NCBI GenBank assembly: GCA_964384825.1
Contig: CAYLMM010000029.1
Coordinates: 1-33,106, forward strand
Direction: 5' to 3'
Source: CAYLMM01 sp964384825
GTDB taxonomy: Bacteria; Krumholzibacteriota; Krumholzibacteriia; LZORAL124-64-63
DNA: 33,106 bases
Below, in pieces: positions 1 through 8,261 of this stretch (position 1 is the first letter of the stretch; each line of letters begins with the position of its first letter). The notes beneath the pieces are model-generated. The model saw only the letters and a program-made list of their open reading frames with translations. It searched no databases and was not told where the DNA came from. Made by a program: the position numbers and the translations under genes.

Positions 1-283
1 GCCGGTCGGCGCCGGAGGGAATCAGGTCCTCCTTGCCGAGGATCTTCAGCATGTCGGCCACCGGCTGGGCCACGCCGTGCCAGCCGCCGACGCGCATCGG
101 GCCGTAGCGGTTCTGCATGAAACCGGCCACCTTGCGCTCGGCCCAGGTGAAGACGATGGCGCAGGCGGCCATCACCAGGGCCATGATCAGGGCCATGGCC
201 AGGGCGCCGAACACCAGCATCAGCCAGGGCGAAAGGGCCCCGGGGCCGAATATCTTGTCCATCAGGTCGGTGATGATCGTCAT
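1..283 (-). CDS. nuoH: NADH-quinone oxidoreductase subunit H, N-terminal part (cut by window edge)
   Basis: Membrane subunit of respiratory complex I that lines the quinone-access and first proton-path region. Only the first 94 codons are present and the gene runs out of the left edge. The translation opens with a hydrophobic helix (about residues 18-48), then the conserved family motif around ERKVAGFMQNRYGP and a KEDLIP segment, both hallmarks of NuoH. The ATG lies 2 nt after the nuoD stop codon, with an AGG Shine-Dalgarno element inside the end of nuoD, so translation is probably coupled to nuoD. In most bacteria nuoE, nuoF and nuoG lie between nuoD and nuoH; here they do not. Identification is firm from motifs; whether the gene is intact cannot be seen. 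Confidence 0.95.
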   Translation of the reverse strand, partial: MTIITDLMDKIFGPGALSPWLMLVFGALAMALIMALVMAACAIVFTWAERKVAGFMQNRYGPMRVGGWHGVAQPVADMLKILGKEDLIPSGADR

Positions 284-285
284 GG

Positions 286-1464
286 CTACCTGTCAATCTC
301 CCCGAGTACGATGTCCAGCGAACCCACCGTGGCCACGAGATCGGAAAGCATCTGGCCCCGGCCCACCTTCTCGATCACCTGCAGGTTGCAGAAGGAGGGC
401 GAGCGCACCTTGTTGCGGAAGGGCCGCGACCCGCCGTCGGCGACGATGTGGAAGCCGATCTCGCCCTTGCTGCTCTCGGTCCGGGTGTAGGCCGAGCCCG
501 AGGGCACGCGCACCAGGCGCTTCAGCTTCGGATCCCGCACCGGCCCCTCGGCCGGCAGCCCGGCCACGGCCTGGCGCAGGATCCGGCAGGACTGTTCGAT
601 CTCCCGCATCCGCACCATGTAGCGGTCCCAGCAGTCGCCGACCGTGCCCTGCTCGCCCGTCCCGACCGGGATGTCGAAATCGAAGCGGTCGTAGATGGAG
701 TAGGGGTCGTCGCGGCGGCAGTCCCATTCCACGCCCGCACCGCGCAGCACCGGGCCCGTGCAGCCGTAGGCGTGGCAGTCGGCGGCGTCGATCACTCCCA
801 CGTCGGCGGTGCGCTCGATGAAGATCTTGTTGTAGCTCAGCAGCGTGTTGTATTCGGGCACCTTCTGCTCGACGATGTTCACGAAATCCAGCACGTCGGT
901 CCCGAACCCCTCGTAGGGCTCGAAGCGCACCCCGCCGATGTCGAAGTAGTTGTAGAGCATCCGGCCGCCGCAGAGGCGCTCGAAGATGTTCAGCACCTCT
1001 TCGCGTTCGCGGAAGCAGTAGAGCAGCGGGGTCCAGGCTCCGATGTCCAGCCCGAAGGTGCCGATGGCGATCAGGTGGCTGGCGATCCGCTGCAGCTCGG
1101 CGCAGATCACGCGCACGTATTCGGCCCGCTCGGGAACCTCGACGTCCATCAGCCTCTCGACCGCCAGCGCGTAGCCGAAATTCATGTTCATCGGCGCGAG
1201 GTAGTCGAAGCGGTCGGTGTAGACCATGAACTGCCGGTAGTCGCAACCCTCGGCGATCTTCTCGGCGCAGCGGTGCAGGTAGCCGATGTGGGCCTGCACC
1301 GAGTGGACGATCTCGCCGTCGGTCTTCACCAGCAGGCGCAGCACCCCGTGGGTCGCCGGATGCTGGGGACCCATGTTGATCTCCAGCAGCTCGGACTTGA
1401 TGGGGGGCACCTCGTCGGCGTCGCGGCGCCGGTCGAACCCGATGTCGTTGAGCTCAGGAGCCAT
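286..1464 (-). CDS. nuoD: NADH-quinone oxidoreductase subunit D (49 kDa subunit)
   Basis: Peripheral-arm subunit of complex I that, together with NuoB, forms the quinone-binding site near cluster N2. The protein is about 392 residues, normal for a stand-alone NuoD. It carries the N-terminal GPQHPATHG motif, HIGYLHR, the MNMNFGYALAVERL helix, and the C-terminal segment with VPSGSAYTR, SKGEIGFH and RPFRNKVRSPSF. The ATG at 1464 is preferred because AAGGA sits 8 nt before it. An ATG three codons upstream (1473) directly abuts that Shine-Dalgarno element and would be badly spaced. The gene overlaps the end of nuoC and is followed after 2 nt by nuoH, so it belongs to the nuo operon driven from about 3325-3353. 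It is separate from nuoC, unlike the fused nuoCD of E. coli. Confidence 0.97.
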   Translation of the reverse strand: MAPELNDIGFDRRRDADEVPPIKSELLEINMGPQHPATHGVLRLLVKTDGEIVHSVQAHIGYLHRCAEKIAEGCDYRQFMVYTDRFDYLAPMNMNFGYALAVERLMDVEVPERAEYVRVICAELQRIASHLIAIGTFGLDIGAWTPLLYCFREREEVLNIFERLCGGRMLYNYFDIGGVRFEPYEGFGTDVLDFVNIVEQKVPEYNTLLSYNKIFIERTADVGVIDAADCHAYGCTGPVLRGAGVEWDCRRDDPYSIYDRFDFDIPVGTGEQGTVGDCWDRYMVRMREIEQSCRILRQAVAGLPAEGPVRDPKLKRLVRVPSGSAYTRTESSKGEIGFHIVADGGSRPFRNKVRSPSFCNLQVIEKVGRGQMLSDLVATVGSLDIVLGEIDR

Positions 1465-2122
1465 CGCCGTCATCCTTCTTCGGGGCGCCCTGCGGTCCGC
1501 CGTCTTCCGTAGGCTGCGGCAGCACGACGTCGTCCTCGGTGAACTTGTCCGCGGCGTAGGGACGGCCGGCCAGGGGCACCTCTTCCCAGGCGCCGGGCAT
1601 GACGTAGTCCTTGCGCAGGGGATGGCCGACCCAGTTCTCGTCCAGCAGGATCCGGCGCGGATCGGGATGGCCCGCGAAGCGGATCCCGAGCAGGTCCCAG
1701 GCCTCGCGCTCGTGCCATTCGGCCGTCGGCCACACCGCGGCGGTCGAAGGCACCTCGCCCGGATCGCGCGGCACGCGCACCGCCAGCGCGAAGGTGTGGC
1801 GGTGGCGGTAGGAATAGAGGTCGTAGGCCACGCCGAAATCGCCCTCGGCGACCCGGTCGGAGGTCTCCGGAACGCCGTTCTCGTCGTAGCCGAGGATCTT
1901 GACGCTCTTGCCCTTGCCCGACTCGTCGTAGCCGTCCCAGTCGATGCCGCTCAGGCACATCAGGTACTCGAAAGCGAGATCGGGGTCGTCGCGCAGCGCG
2001 AGCGCGATCTCGCCGATCCGGTCGGCCGCCACCACGGTGCGCGGCTGCTCGCCTTCGACCAGATCGAGGACGGCGTCGCCGAACCTCTCGACCAGCAGGG
2101 CGTGGATCTGTGCGTGTTCCAT
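1454..2122 (-). CDS. nuoC: NADH-quinone oxidoreductase subunit C (30 kDa subunit)
   Basis: Hydrophilic connecting-arm subunit of complex I. The protein has 222 residues. It contains the signature HEREAWDLLGIRFAGHPDPR followed by the ILLDENWVGHPLRKDY segment typical of NuoC. The C-terminal tail of roughly 30 residues is rich in Asp, Gly and Pro and looks disordered. A GGGAG Shine-Dalgarno element precedes the ATG at 2122. The 3' end overlaps the nuoD start region by about 11 nt, and the 5' end lies 15 nt from the nuoB stop, consistent with co-transcription. Identification is secure. Confidence 0.96.
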   Translation of the reverse strand: MEHAQIHALLVERFGDAVLDLVEGEQPRTVVAADRIGEIALALRDDPDLAFEYLMCLSGIDWDGYDESGKGKSVKILGYDENGVPETSDRVAEGDFGVAYDLYSYRHRHTFALAVRVPRDPGEVPSTAAVWPTAEWHEREAWDLLGIRFAGHPDPRRILLDENWVGHPLRKDYVMPGAWEEVPLAGRPYAADKFTEDDVVLPQPTEDGGPQGAPKKDDGDGS

Positions 2123-2137
2123 GGTCTCCCGTCCCGC

Positions 2138-2761
2138 TCAGCGTTTCACGTAGGGGATCAGCCTGGCGTATTCCCGCACCCACTTCGGGGCCCGGAATTT
2201 CCCCTTGCGACCGCGGATCTTGTCCTGCAGCCGCATCAACCCGTCCAGCAGCACCTCGGGCCGGGGCGGACAGCCTGGGATGTAGACGTCCACCGGCACC
2301 ATGAAGTCGACGCCCTTGACCACGTGATAGCCGTACTTGAAGTAGGGACCGCCGCCGATCGCGCACGAGCCCATCGCCACGACCCACTTGGGCTCGGGCA
2401 TCTGGTCGTAGATGCGGCGCAGGCGGGTGGCCATCTTCGCGGTCACCGTCCCCGAGACGATCATCAGGTCGGCCTGCCGCGGCGAGGGCCGGAAGGCTCC
2501 GGCGCCGAAACGGTCGATATCGTAGCGCGTCGCCGAACCGGCCATCATCTCGATGGCGCAGCAGGCCAGTCCGAAGGTCACCGGCCAGAGGCTCGACAGG
2601 CGGGCCCAGTTGAAGACCTCGTCCACGGTGGTCAGGATGAAGTTCTTCCGGTCGGTCTCGGTGACCCGCTCGAGATCCTCGTCGATCTTGAAGTCGAGCA
2701 TCCGCTCCTTGGCGGGGTCGTAACCTGCGGGGGGAGTGAAATCATTCTGCTTGCCGCTCAT
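2138..2761 (-). CDS. nuoB: NADH-quinone oxidoreductase subunit B (N2 cluster subunit)
   Basis: Complex I subunit that binds Fe-S cluster N2, the last electron carrier before quinone. The 207-residue product has all four expected ligand positions: the adjacent pair Cys67-Cys68 in GLACCAIE, Cys133 in GSCAIGGG, and Cys164 in IPGCPPRPE. The ATG at 2761 overlaps the nuoA stop codon as ATGA, which fixes the start and indicates translational coupling. The same reading frame stays open further upstream across nuoA, but that extension has no homology to the family and lies over a real gene. The N-terminal 40 residues before the conserved core are polar and not distinctive. Confidence 0.97.
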   Translation of the reverse strand: MSGKQNDFTPPAGYDPAKERMLDFKIDEDLERVTETDRKNFILTTVDEVFNWARLSSLWPVTFGLACCAIEMMAGSATRYDIDRFGAGAFRPSPRQADLMIVSGTVTAKMATRLRRIYDQMPEPKWVVAMGSCAIGGGPYFKYGYHVVKGVDFMVPVDVYIPGCPPRPEVLLDGLMRLQDKIRGRKGKFRAPKWVREYARLIPYVKR

Positions 2762-3210
2762 TCCCCGCTCACCTCCTCGGCGCCGGTTCCGGCGGTCAGC
2801 TTCTTCACCCAGTCCAGATCGCCCTTGGCCCAGACGTAGGCCAGACCCAGCGCCAGGATGCCGATGAACAGGGCCATCTCCCAGAAGACCAGGGTTCCGG
2901 CCACCGGGAACAGCTGCTTGAAGACCGTCGCCCAGGGGTAGAGGAACAGCACCTCGACATCGAAGATGATGAAGAACAGGGCGATCAGGTAGAAACGCAC
3001 GTTGAAGCGCACCCAGGGCGTGCCGCGGGGCAGCTCGCCGCATTCGTAGGGCACGGCCTTGGCTTCGCTGGGATTGGAGGGGCGCACCAGCCGGGCGATC
3101 ATCAGGGCGAGCCAGGCGAAGAACAGGCCGAACAGCAGGAAGACCAGGACGGTGACGAAATCCGCCTGCACCCCGCGGACGACCGAGGCCATCATCGGCA
3201 AAGAGGTCAT
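2758..3210 (-). CDS. nuoA: NADH-quinone oxidoreductase subunit A
   Basis: Small membrane subunit of complex I. With the ATG at 3210 the product has 150 residues and three predicted membrane helices (about 17-40, 71-96 and 102-125). It carries the family motifs VPYECGE and FYLIALFFIIFDVEVLFLYPW. An earlier in-frame ATG (3339) would add 43 polar residues and would lie upstream of the -10 element at 3325-3330, so it is rejected. The Shine-Dalgarno site is weak (AGGA about 11 nt upstream) and lies in the loop of a small inverted repeat, 3211-3232, abutting the start codon. First gene of the operon; its stop overlaps nuoB as ATGA. Confidence 0.94.
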   Translation of the reverse strand: MTSLPMMASVVRGVQADFVTVLVFLLFGLFFAWLALMIARLVRPSNPSEAKAVPYECGELPRGTPWVRFNVRFYLIALFFIIFDVEVLFLYPWATVFKQLFPVAGTLVFWEMALFIGILALGLAYVWAKGDLDWVKKLTAGTGAEEVSGE

Positions 3211-3324
3211 CTGGAAACCGGTCCTGTTCCAGAGGATGAAAATCGTGAGCGAAGAAGCCCCGCCCCAGAGCGAACGTTGACTTTTCCGCCGGCGGTCCCG
3301 CCCATCTCCACGAGACAGCCCCCA

Positions 3325-3353
3325 ATAAGAGAGCGGCATCGATAAACTGTCAA
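3325..3353 (-). promoter_or_regulatory. Sigma-70-type promoter of the nuo operon
   Basis: Read on the minus strand, a perfect TTGACA (-35, 3348-3353) is followed by a 17-nt spacer and TCTTAT (-10, 3325-3330, 4 of 6 consensus positions). The predicted transcript would start near 3318, giving a leader of about 105 nt before nuoA. The site lies in the gap between the upstream amidohydrolase and nuoA. Spacing and the perfect -35 make this one of the best promoters in the window. Confidence 0.65.
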
Positions 3354-3461
3354 GGGTTCTTCTAGCTTCGAAACTGGCATTTCTGTTTCTTTTCCCGACG
3401 CTCAGGCCGCGGAACCCCGCGGCGGCCGATTAATCCTATTGGAACCATGTGCTTTCCGCGT

Positions 3462-5108
3462 TCATCGTCCATCGGCGATTCGCAGCCGTCCGCCGACCAC
3501 CGTCGCCGTCGCCGAGACCTCCAGCCAGGCTCCTCCCCCCCCGCGGGGGTCGCCGTCGAGCAGCGTGGCGTCGAAGATCCGCCCCGGCGCGAGGACGCCC
3601 AGATCGTCCTCGGCCATCGCCGCGCGGGCGCCGCCGAGGGTGAAGGCCGCGATCGCCTCGGCCTCGGTCAGACGCTGTTCGGGCCGCCAGCCGCCGGCCG
3701 GTTCGCCGACCGCGTCCTGCCTGGTGACCGCGGCGTGGATGCCGGCCAGCGGATCGGGCGATTCGATCGGGGCGTCGGATCCGAAGGCCAGCGGGATCCC
3801 GCGGTCGAGCATCGTCCGCCAGGCGTAGGCTCCGGCCACCCGGCCGGGACCGAGCCTGTCGCCGCACCATCCCATGTCGCTGGTGCAGTGGACCGGCTGC
3901 ATCGAGGCGGTCGCTCCGACGTCGACGAAGCGGTCGAAATCGTCGGGATGGACGTTCTGGGCGTGCTCCACCCGGTTCCGGCGGCCGATCGCATCGGGCC
4001 CCAAGGCGGCGAAGGCCTCCAGCACGACGCGCACGCCCCGGTCGCCGATCGCGTGGACGGCCAGCCGGCCGCCGCGATCGTGGACCTCGCGCGCCAGCCG
4101 CGTCAGTTCGGCCGGCGAATGGATCAGCAGGCCGCGGTTGCCCGGCTCGTCGGCGTAGTCCGCGAGCAGGGCGGCGCCGCGGCTGCCCAGGGCGCCGTCG
4201 GCGTAGAGCTTCACTCCCGCGATCCGGAAACGGTCCCCGGCCCGGGGATGATCCAGCAGATCGAGGATGCCCTCTTCGGTCCCTTCGAGGTAGCCGAAGA
4301 CGCGGATCGGCAGCTTGCCCGCCGCGTCGAGGCGGTCCAGGGCCGCCACGTCGGCGGCGGTCAGGCCCATGTCGGTCGCCGCGGTCAGGCCGATGTCGGC
4401 GCAGGCGGCGCAGCCCGCCGCCAGCCAGCGTTCGCGATCGGCGTCGGTGGGTTCGGGCAGGATCGATTCGACCAGATCCATCGCGTTGTCCACCAGCACG
4501 CCGGTGGGCTCGCCGGCGGCGTCGCGCAGGATCCGTCCGCCCGCGGGGTCCGGCGTGGCGGCGTCGATCCCCAGCTCGTCGAGCAGCACGCGGTTGGCCC
4601 ATCCCGCATGGCCGTCGATGCGTCGCAGCCAGACCGGGCGGTCGGCCGCGCCCTGCAGATCGTTCCAGGTCGGATAGGTGCGCCCCGGGAAGAGGTTCTG
4701 GTCCCAGCCGCGCCCGGTCACGACCCGGGCCTGCGGATGGGCGGCCGCGAATTCGGCCACCATCCGGGCCGCGGCGGCGGGAGATCCGATCCCGCCGAGA
4801 TCCACCTGTTCGAGCAGGCGGCCGATCCCCGAGAGATGCAGATGGGCGTCGTGCAGGCCGGGCAGGGCCAGCGTCCCGGGCAGGATCACGCGGCGGACGC
4901 CGGGCATCTCCGGGATCCGTTCGTGGACGCTCAGGATGCGGCCGGCGGCGTCGACGACGACCGCCCGGGCTTCGGGAACGGCCTCGTCCCCGGTCACGAA
5001 CACCGGTCCGGTGACCATCATCAGTTCCTCGTCCGCGCTCCCGTTCCCGCCGCCGCAACCGCCGGCGGCCGCGGCCAGCAGCAGGACTCCCGAAAGCAGA
5101 TATCTCAA
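3462..5108 (-). CDS. YtcJ-like amidohydrolase family 3 lipoprotein
   Basis: Predicted exported metal-dependent amidohydrolase; the substrate is unknown. The 548-residue protein begins with a lipoprotein signal whose lipobox ends in AGGC (Cys18), so it is probably membrane-anchored outside the cytoplasm. The Amidohydro_3 core follows: HxH metal ligands His89 and His91, a VKLYADGALGSRG segment with the likely carboxylated Lys300, HAIGDRG (His352), EHAQ (His382) and GSDAP (Asp445). It starts at a TTG with a strong GGGGAGG Shine-Dalgarno sequence about 7 nt upstream. It lies 29 nt downstream of the C69 peptidase gene and is probably co-transcribed with it. No clear terminator was seen before the nuo promoter. 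The family includes N-substituted amino-acid and formamide hydrolases, but the motifs do not fix the substrate. Confidence 0.9.
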   Translation of the reverse strand: MRYLLSGVLLLAAAAGGCGGGNGSADEELMMVTGPVFVTGDEAVPEARAVVVDAAGRILSVHERIPEMPGVRRVILPGTLALPGLHDAHLHLSGIGRLLEQVDLGGIGSPAAAARMVAEFAAAHPQARVVTGRGWDQNLFPGRTYPTWNDLQGAADRPVWLRRIDGHAGWANRVLLDELGIDAATPDPAGGRILRDAAGEPTGVLVDNAMDLVESILPEPTDADRERWLAAGCAACADIGLTAATDMGLTAADVAALDRLDAAGKLPIRVFGYLEGTEEGILDLLDHPRAGDRFRIAGVKLYADGALGSRGAALLADYADEPGNRGLLIHSPAELTRLAREVHDRGGRLAVHAIGDRGVRVVLEAFAALGPDAIGRRNRVEHAQNVHPDDFDRFVDVGATASMQPVHCTSDMGWCGDRLGPGRVAGAYAWRTMLDRGIPLAFGSDAPIESPDPLAGIHAAVTRQDAVGEPAGGWRPEQRLTEAEAIAAFTLGGARAAMAEDDLGVLAPGRIFDATLLDGDPRGGGGAWLEVSATATVVGGRLRIADGR

Positions 5109-5137
5109 GACCGTCCTCCCCTGCGAAGGGCCGTTCG

Positions 5138-6769
5138 TCAGTACGGCAGATCCACCTTGATCGAATCGCCCCCGGCGGGCAGTTCGAAGCGGCCGGGGCG
5201 CAGCTTCTCGACGCTGTCGAGCCAGGACCGCGGATAGCCGGCCTCCTCGGCCCGTCCCGGCCGGTTCTGCACGTAGCCGTCATTGTACTTGCGGATCAGG
5301 GTCTCGCCCAGTGCGCGCCAGCGGCGCGTCACCACCTCCCCCTGGTTGACCGTGTAGTCGGTCAGGTATCCGGACAGCTGCCCGGGGGCGTCGGCCGCCA
5401 GCGCGACCGCCGCGCTCTCGACCGCCGCCTGGCGCGCCAGCATCCCGCCTTCGAGCTCGCGCTGCACCTGCCGGATGTCCTCGATCATGTAGCTGTACTT
5501 CAGGTTGGCGAAGTTGGCCGTGAAGTTGAAGATCCACCAGGCCGAATCCCAGCTGAATTCGTCGAGGGTGCCGACCGCGAAGGACGGCGGCACGGCATCG
5601 GCGCCGCAGTAGACCGGAACGTAGCAGGTGGTGTAGGTGTCGTCGACGCCGTACCACATCAGCCCGCCGATCGGATCGGGCAGGCTCCGGCGGCACTGGG
5701 CGACGAAGGAGAATCCGGTCTGCTGGGTCGAGACGGGACGCTCCCACGAGCAGACGCCGCCGCCGGCGCTGTCCCATGTCATCGGCCGCCAGCGGTTCGG
5801 CGTGCCGAAGGGGCCCGCGTCGACCCCGGCGGTCATGTCGAATTCGGTGCCCTCGTAGTGGTCGCGCATCAGATCGAAGACGTCGGCGAGCGAAAGCTTC
5901 GCGTCGGGTTCGATCCACAGCGGGTAGGGCTCGGCCCCGGGCACGGCACGATGGAAATCGGGCGACAGCCCGAGCGACGGCGCCGCCCGGCGGAACAGGC
6001 TCCAGACCCGGGTCGCGGTGTAGCGCAGCGTCTGCGGCGTGACCGGCCCGTAGGCCCGGCGGAAGCTGAACTCCTCGCCCGAATCGGGATCGTAGTACCC
6101 GCGCTCGACCGCCAAGGATACGACGTTGTCGCTGTAGAGGCAGTTCTCGGGATCGTCCATCGGGAAGGTTCCGATGCGGGCCATGTTGGCGTGGGCGCTG
6201 ATCATCCCGTCGGGCAGGCGCCGCGCGACCCAGGCCGCCCCCTCGCCGCCCGGCCCGGTGCCGACCATCTCGAGGATCCAGGCCTCGCCCGGGTCGCCGA
6301 TCGAGAACGACTCGCCGGTGCTGCGGTAGCCGTGCTCGGCGACCAGCGCGGTCATCGTCTCGACCGCCTCGCGCGCGGTCCGGGACCGCTCGACCGCCAG
6401 GCGCATCAAGGTCCAGTAGGGCAGCATCCCGTCGGGATTGCGCAGCTCCAGCCGCCCGTCGAAGGTGGTCTCGGCGATCACGACCTGATGCTCGTTCATC
6501 AGGCGCGTGGTGGCGTAGGTATGGGGAACCTGCGGGATCTCGCCGAGCAGGACGCCGTCCCAGTGGCGCAGTTCGAGCATCTCGCCCGGCTCGTGGTCGG
6601 CCGCCGGAACGTGCGTCAGGATGGGGTGGAACTCCCCGTCGCAGGTGTAGGTGATGATGGTCGAGCCGTCGGCCGAGGCGCCCGGGGTGACCAGGAGGTT
6701 CGTGCAGGCCGCGGCGATCGCCGGCGCCAGCAGCAGCGCGGCGGTCAGGATCGGTAGAAATCTTTTCAA
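5138..6769 (-). CDS. Exported C69 family dipeptidase (PepD-like Ntn hydrolase)
   Basis: Predicted secreted dipeptidase of peptidase family C69. The 543-residue product starts with a signal peptide (residues 1-21) ending in AAA just before Cys22. In this Ntn-hydrolase family the mature N-terminal Cys is the nucleophile, and CTNLLVTPGASADGS matches the family start. ISAHANMARIGTFP and the later GTPNRWRPM segment are also characteristic. The start is a TTG at 6769 with AAGGAA just upstream. The reading frame stays open a further 140 codons upstream but runs into rlmH on the other strand, so that extension is rejected. The neighbouring amidohydrolase gene follows after 29 nt; both products act outside the cytoplasm, suggesting peptide or amide scavenging. 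Confidence 0.9.
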   Translation of the reverse strand: MKRFLPILTAALLLAPAIAAACTNLLVTPGASADGSTIITYTCDGEFHPILTHVPAADHEPGEMLELRHWDGVLLGEIPQVPHTYATTRLMNEHQVVIAETTFDGRLELRNPDGMLPYWTLMRLAVERSRTAREAVETMTALVAEHGYRSTGESFSIGDPGEAWILEMVGTGPGGEGAAWVARRLPDGMISAHANMARIGTFPMDDPENCLYSDNVVSLAVERGYYDPDSGEEFSFRRAYGPVTPQTLRYTATRVWSLFRRAAPSLGLSPDFHRAVPGAEPYPLWIEPDAKLSLADVFDLMRDHYEGTEFDMTAGVDAGPFGTPNRWRPMTWDSAGGGVCSWERPVSTQQTGFSFVAQCRRSLPDPIGGLMWYGVDDTYTTCYVPVYCGADAVPPSFAVGTLDEFSWDSAWWIFNFTANFANLKYSYMIEDIRQVQRELEGGMLARQAAVESAAVALAADAPGQLSGYLTDYTVNQGEVVTRRWRALGETLIRKYNDGYVQNRPGRAEEAGYPRSWLDSVEKLRPGRFELPAGGDSIKVDLPY

Positions 6770-6929
6770 GGGCGTTCCTTTCCGGTGCCGGTGAAGGGTC
6801 CGGACCCATAGTGCCACCGGAGCGCGGGCTGGACAAGTCCGCGCAGCGGTCCGATCTTCCCCGATGGGACGCGCGGCCGCCCGGGCCGGGCGAAAAGAGC
6901 GGCGTGGGCCGCAGATCCGGGGAGCGCCT

Positions 6930-7361
6930 ATGATCCGCATCCTGGCCGTGGGCAAGATGAAGGAACGCCGCCTCGCCGAGCTGGTCGACGATTTCATCCG
7001 CCGCATCCGGCCCTGGTCCCCGGTGGAGATCGTCGAACTGAAGGATTCGACGATCGAGAAGGAGGGCGCGGCCCTGGTCCGCTGGCTCGACGGGCACGCC
7101 CCGGGCCGGATCGTGGCCTGCGACGAGCGCGGCCGCGAACCGACGTCCCGCGATCTGGCCGGCGTCCTGCGGCGCCACCGCGCCATCACCTTCGTGATCG
7201 GCGGCCCCGATGGCCTGGCGCCGGCGGTCCGCGACCGGGCCGACGAGACGGTGGCCCTTTCACGGCTGACGATGACCCACGAGATGTGCCGCCTGCTGCT
7301 GGCCGAACAGATCTACCGGGGGCTGGCGATCAACCGCGGGCACCGCTACCACCGGGATTGA
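6930..7361 (+). CDS. rlmH: 23S rRNA pseudouridine-1915 N3-methyltransferase RlmH
   Basis: SPOUT-class methyltransferase that modifies the pseudouridine in helix 69 of 23S rRNA. The 143-residue protein (family length about 155) contains the SAM-binding knot loop FVIGGPDG (residues 88-95) and the C-terminal signature LSRLTMTHEMCRLLLAEQIYR ending in GHRYHRD, matching the family almost residue for residue. The ATG at 6930 has GGAG about 7 nt upstream. A longer in-frame start at 6864 would add 22 Arg/Gly-rich residues absent from the family. It is divergent from the C69 peptidase gene. Many genomes lack the first part of the helix seen in E. coli, so the short length is not a concern. Confidence 0.96.
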   Translation: MIRILAVGKMKERRLAELVDDFIRRIRPWSPVEIVELKDSTIEKEGAALVRWLDGHAPGRIVACDERGREPTSRDLAGVLRRHRAITFVIGGPDGLAPAVRDRADETVALSRLTMTHEMCRLLLAEQIYRGLAINRGHRYHRD

Positions 7362-7370
7362 CAATACGCT

Positions 7371-7398
7371 TTGCCCGCGTCGCCCCTTTCCCTATACT
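7371..7398 (+). promoter_or_regulatory. Likely promoter of the PEGA-domain gene
   Basis: TTGCCC (7371-7376) and TATACT (7393-7398, 5 of 6 consensus positions) are separated by 16 nt, 65 nt upstream of the PEGA gene start. A better -35 match, TTGACA at 7358-7363, overlaps the rlmH stop codon but is 29 nt from the -10 and therefore not usable with it. Confidence 0.45.
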
Positions 7399-7462
7399 GG
7401 TTTCCCGCCGCCCCGAAACCGCGGCCGACGGTTCGATTCCATCCCGATCTGGAGAGGTTCGG

Positions 7463-8230
7463 ATGACCCGCGACACCACGATCCGCCCGCGCAGGACACT
7501 TCGATGCGCCCTGCTTTCGTTCGCCCTGCTCCTGGCCGCGACCGCTTCGGCCGCTTCGGAACCATCCGCGGCGACCCTGATGATCGAGGGCGTCCCCGGC
7601 GTCTCGGTCTTCATCGACGACGCGCCGCGCGGCGAACTGCCCCTGTCTGGCCCCCTGACCCTGGAACCCGGCCTCCACCTTGTCCGTGCCGAGCAGCGGG
7701 GCATGATGACGCTGGACAGGGAGATCCTGCTCTCGGCCGGCGACCTGGTGCGGCTGCAGCTTCGCCTGACCCCCCTGAGCCGCAAGGACGCCGTCCTGTA
7801 CAGCGCGCTGCTGGCCGGCACCGGCCAGCGTTACCTCGGGCGCGAGAAGCTGGGCTGGGCCCTGACCGCGGCCGAGGTCGGCGGCGCCCTGACCGCCCTG
7901 GTCGCGGAGATGAACTACCGGAACCACCGGGACGACTACCTGCTGGCCGCGGACAACTACGACAGCGCCGTCGGCAGCGACGACATCGAGTTCTGGCGGA
8001 ACAAGACCGACGAGACCTGGGACGACATGGAGAGCGCCGAATCCCTGCGCAACGCCGCGCTGGCGGTGGCGGCCGGCGCGGTGGTGCTCGGCGTGCTGGA
8101 CGCCTGGCTGCGGTTCCCCGGCATCGAGGCCGGCCCCGGCCCGGCCCTGCCGCCGTCCGCCATCGCGGGCTGCGGATCCCGCGGCCCCGGCGAACCGGGA
8201 GCCCGCCTGGCCTGGCGTTTTTCCTTCTAG
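7463..8230 (+). CDS. PEGA-domain envelope protein
   Basis: Exported protein of unknown function, 255 residues. A basic N-terminus and hydrophobic stretch (about 14-31) form a signal peptide ending near ASAAS. A PEGA-like beta domain follows (about residues 35-105), recognisable from the pattern VFIDDAPRGELPLSGPLTLEPG and LHLVRAEQRG. Then comes a region with two hydrophobic helices, one around SALLAGTGQRYLGREKLGWAL, of the kind seen in DUF5683-type proteins, and a second near 210-230. The C-terminus ends in WRFSF. The ATG at 7463 has GGAGAGG 5 nt upstream. A lipoprotein gene follows after 31 nt and probably shares its transcript. PEGA domains occur in many surface-associated proteins and give no precise role. 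Confidence 0.78.
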   Translation: MTRDTTIRPRRTLRCALLSFALLLAATASAASEPSAATLMIEGVPGVSVFIDDAPRGELPLSGPLTLEPGLHLVRAEQRGMMTLDREILLSAGDLVRLQLRLTPLSRKDAVLYSALLAGTGQRYLGREKLGWALTAAEVGGALTALVAEMNYRNHRDDYLLAADNYDSAVGSDDIEFWRNKTDETWDDMESAESLRNAALAVAAGAVVLGVLDAWLRFPGIEAGPGPALPPSAIAGCGSRGPGEPGARLAWRFSF

Positions 8231-8261
8231 ACAGCCCGCGGGGCAAGGAGCCGATACGATC

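Noticed and set aside
3211..3339. N-terminal extension of NuoA starting at 3339
   Set aside because: The start codon would lie upstream of the -10 element and the added residues do not resemble NuoA.
3406..3423. Hairpin after the amidohydrolase as a terminator
   Set aside because: A 7-bp GC stem exists, but no T tract follows it on the minus strand.
7358..7363. TTGACA as -35 of the PEGA gene
   Set aside because: It overlaps the rlmH stop and is 29 nt from the TATACT -10; TTGCCC at 7371 is correctly spaced.
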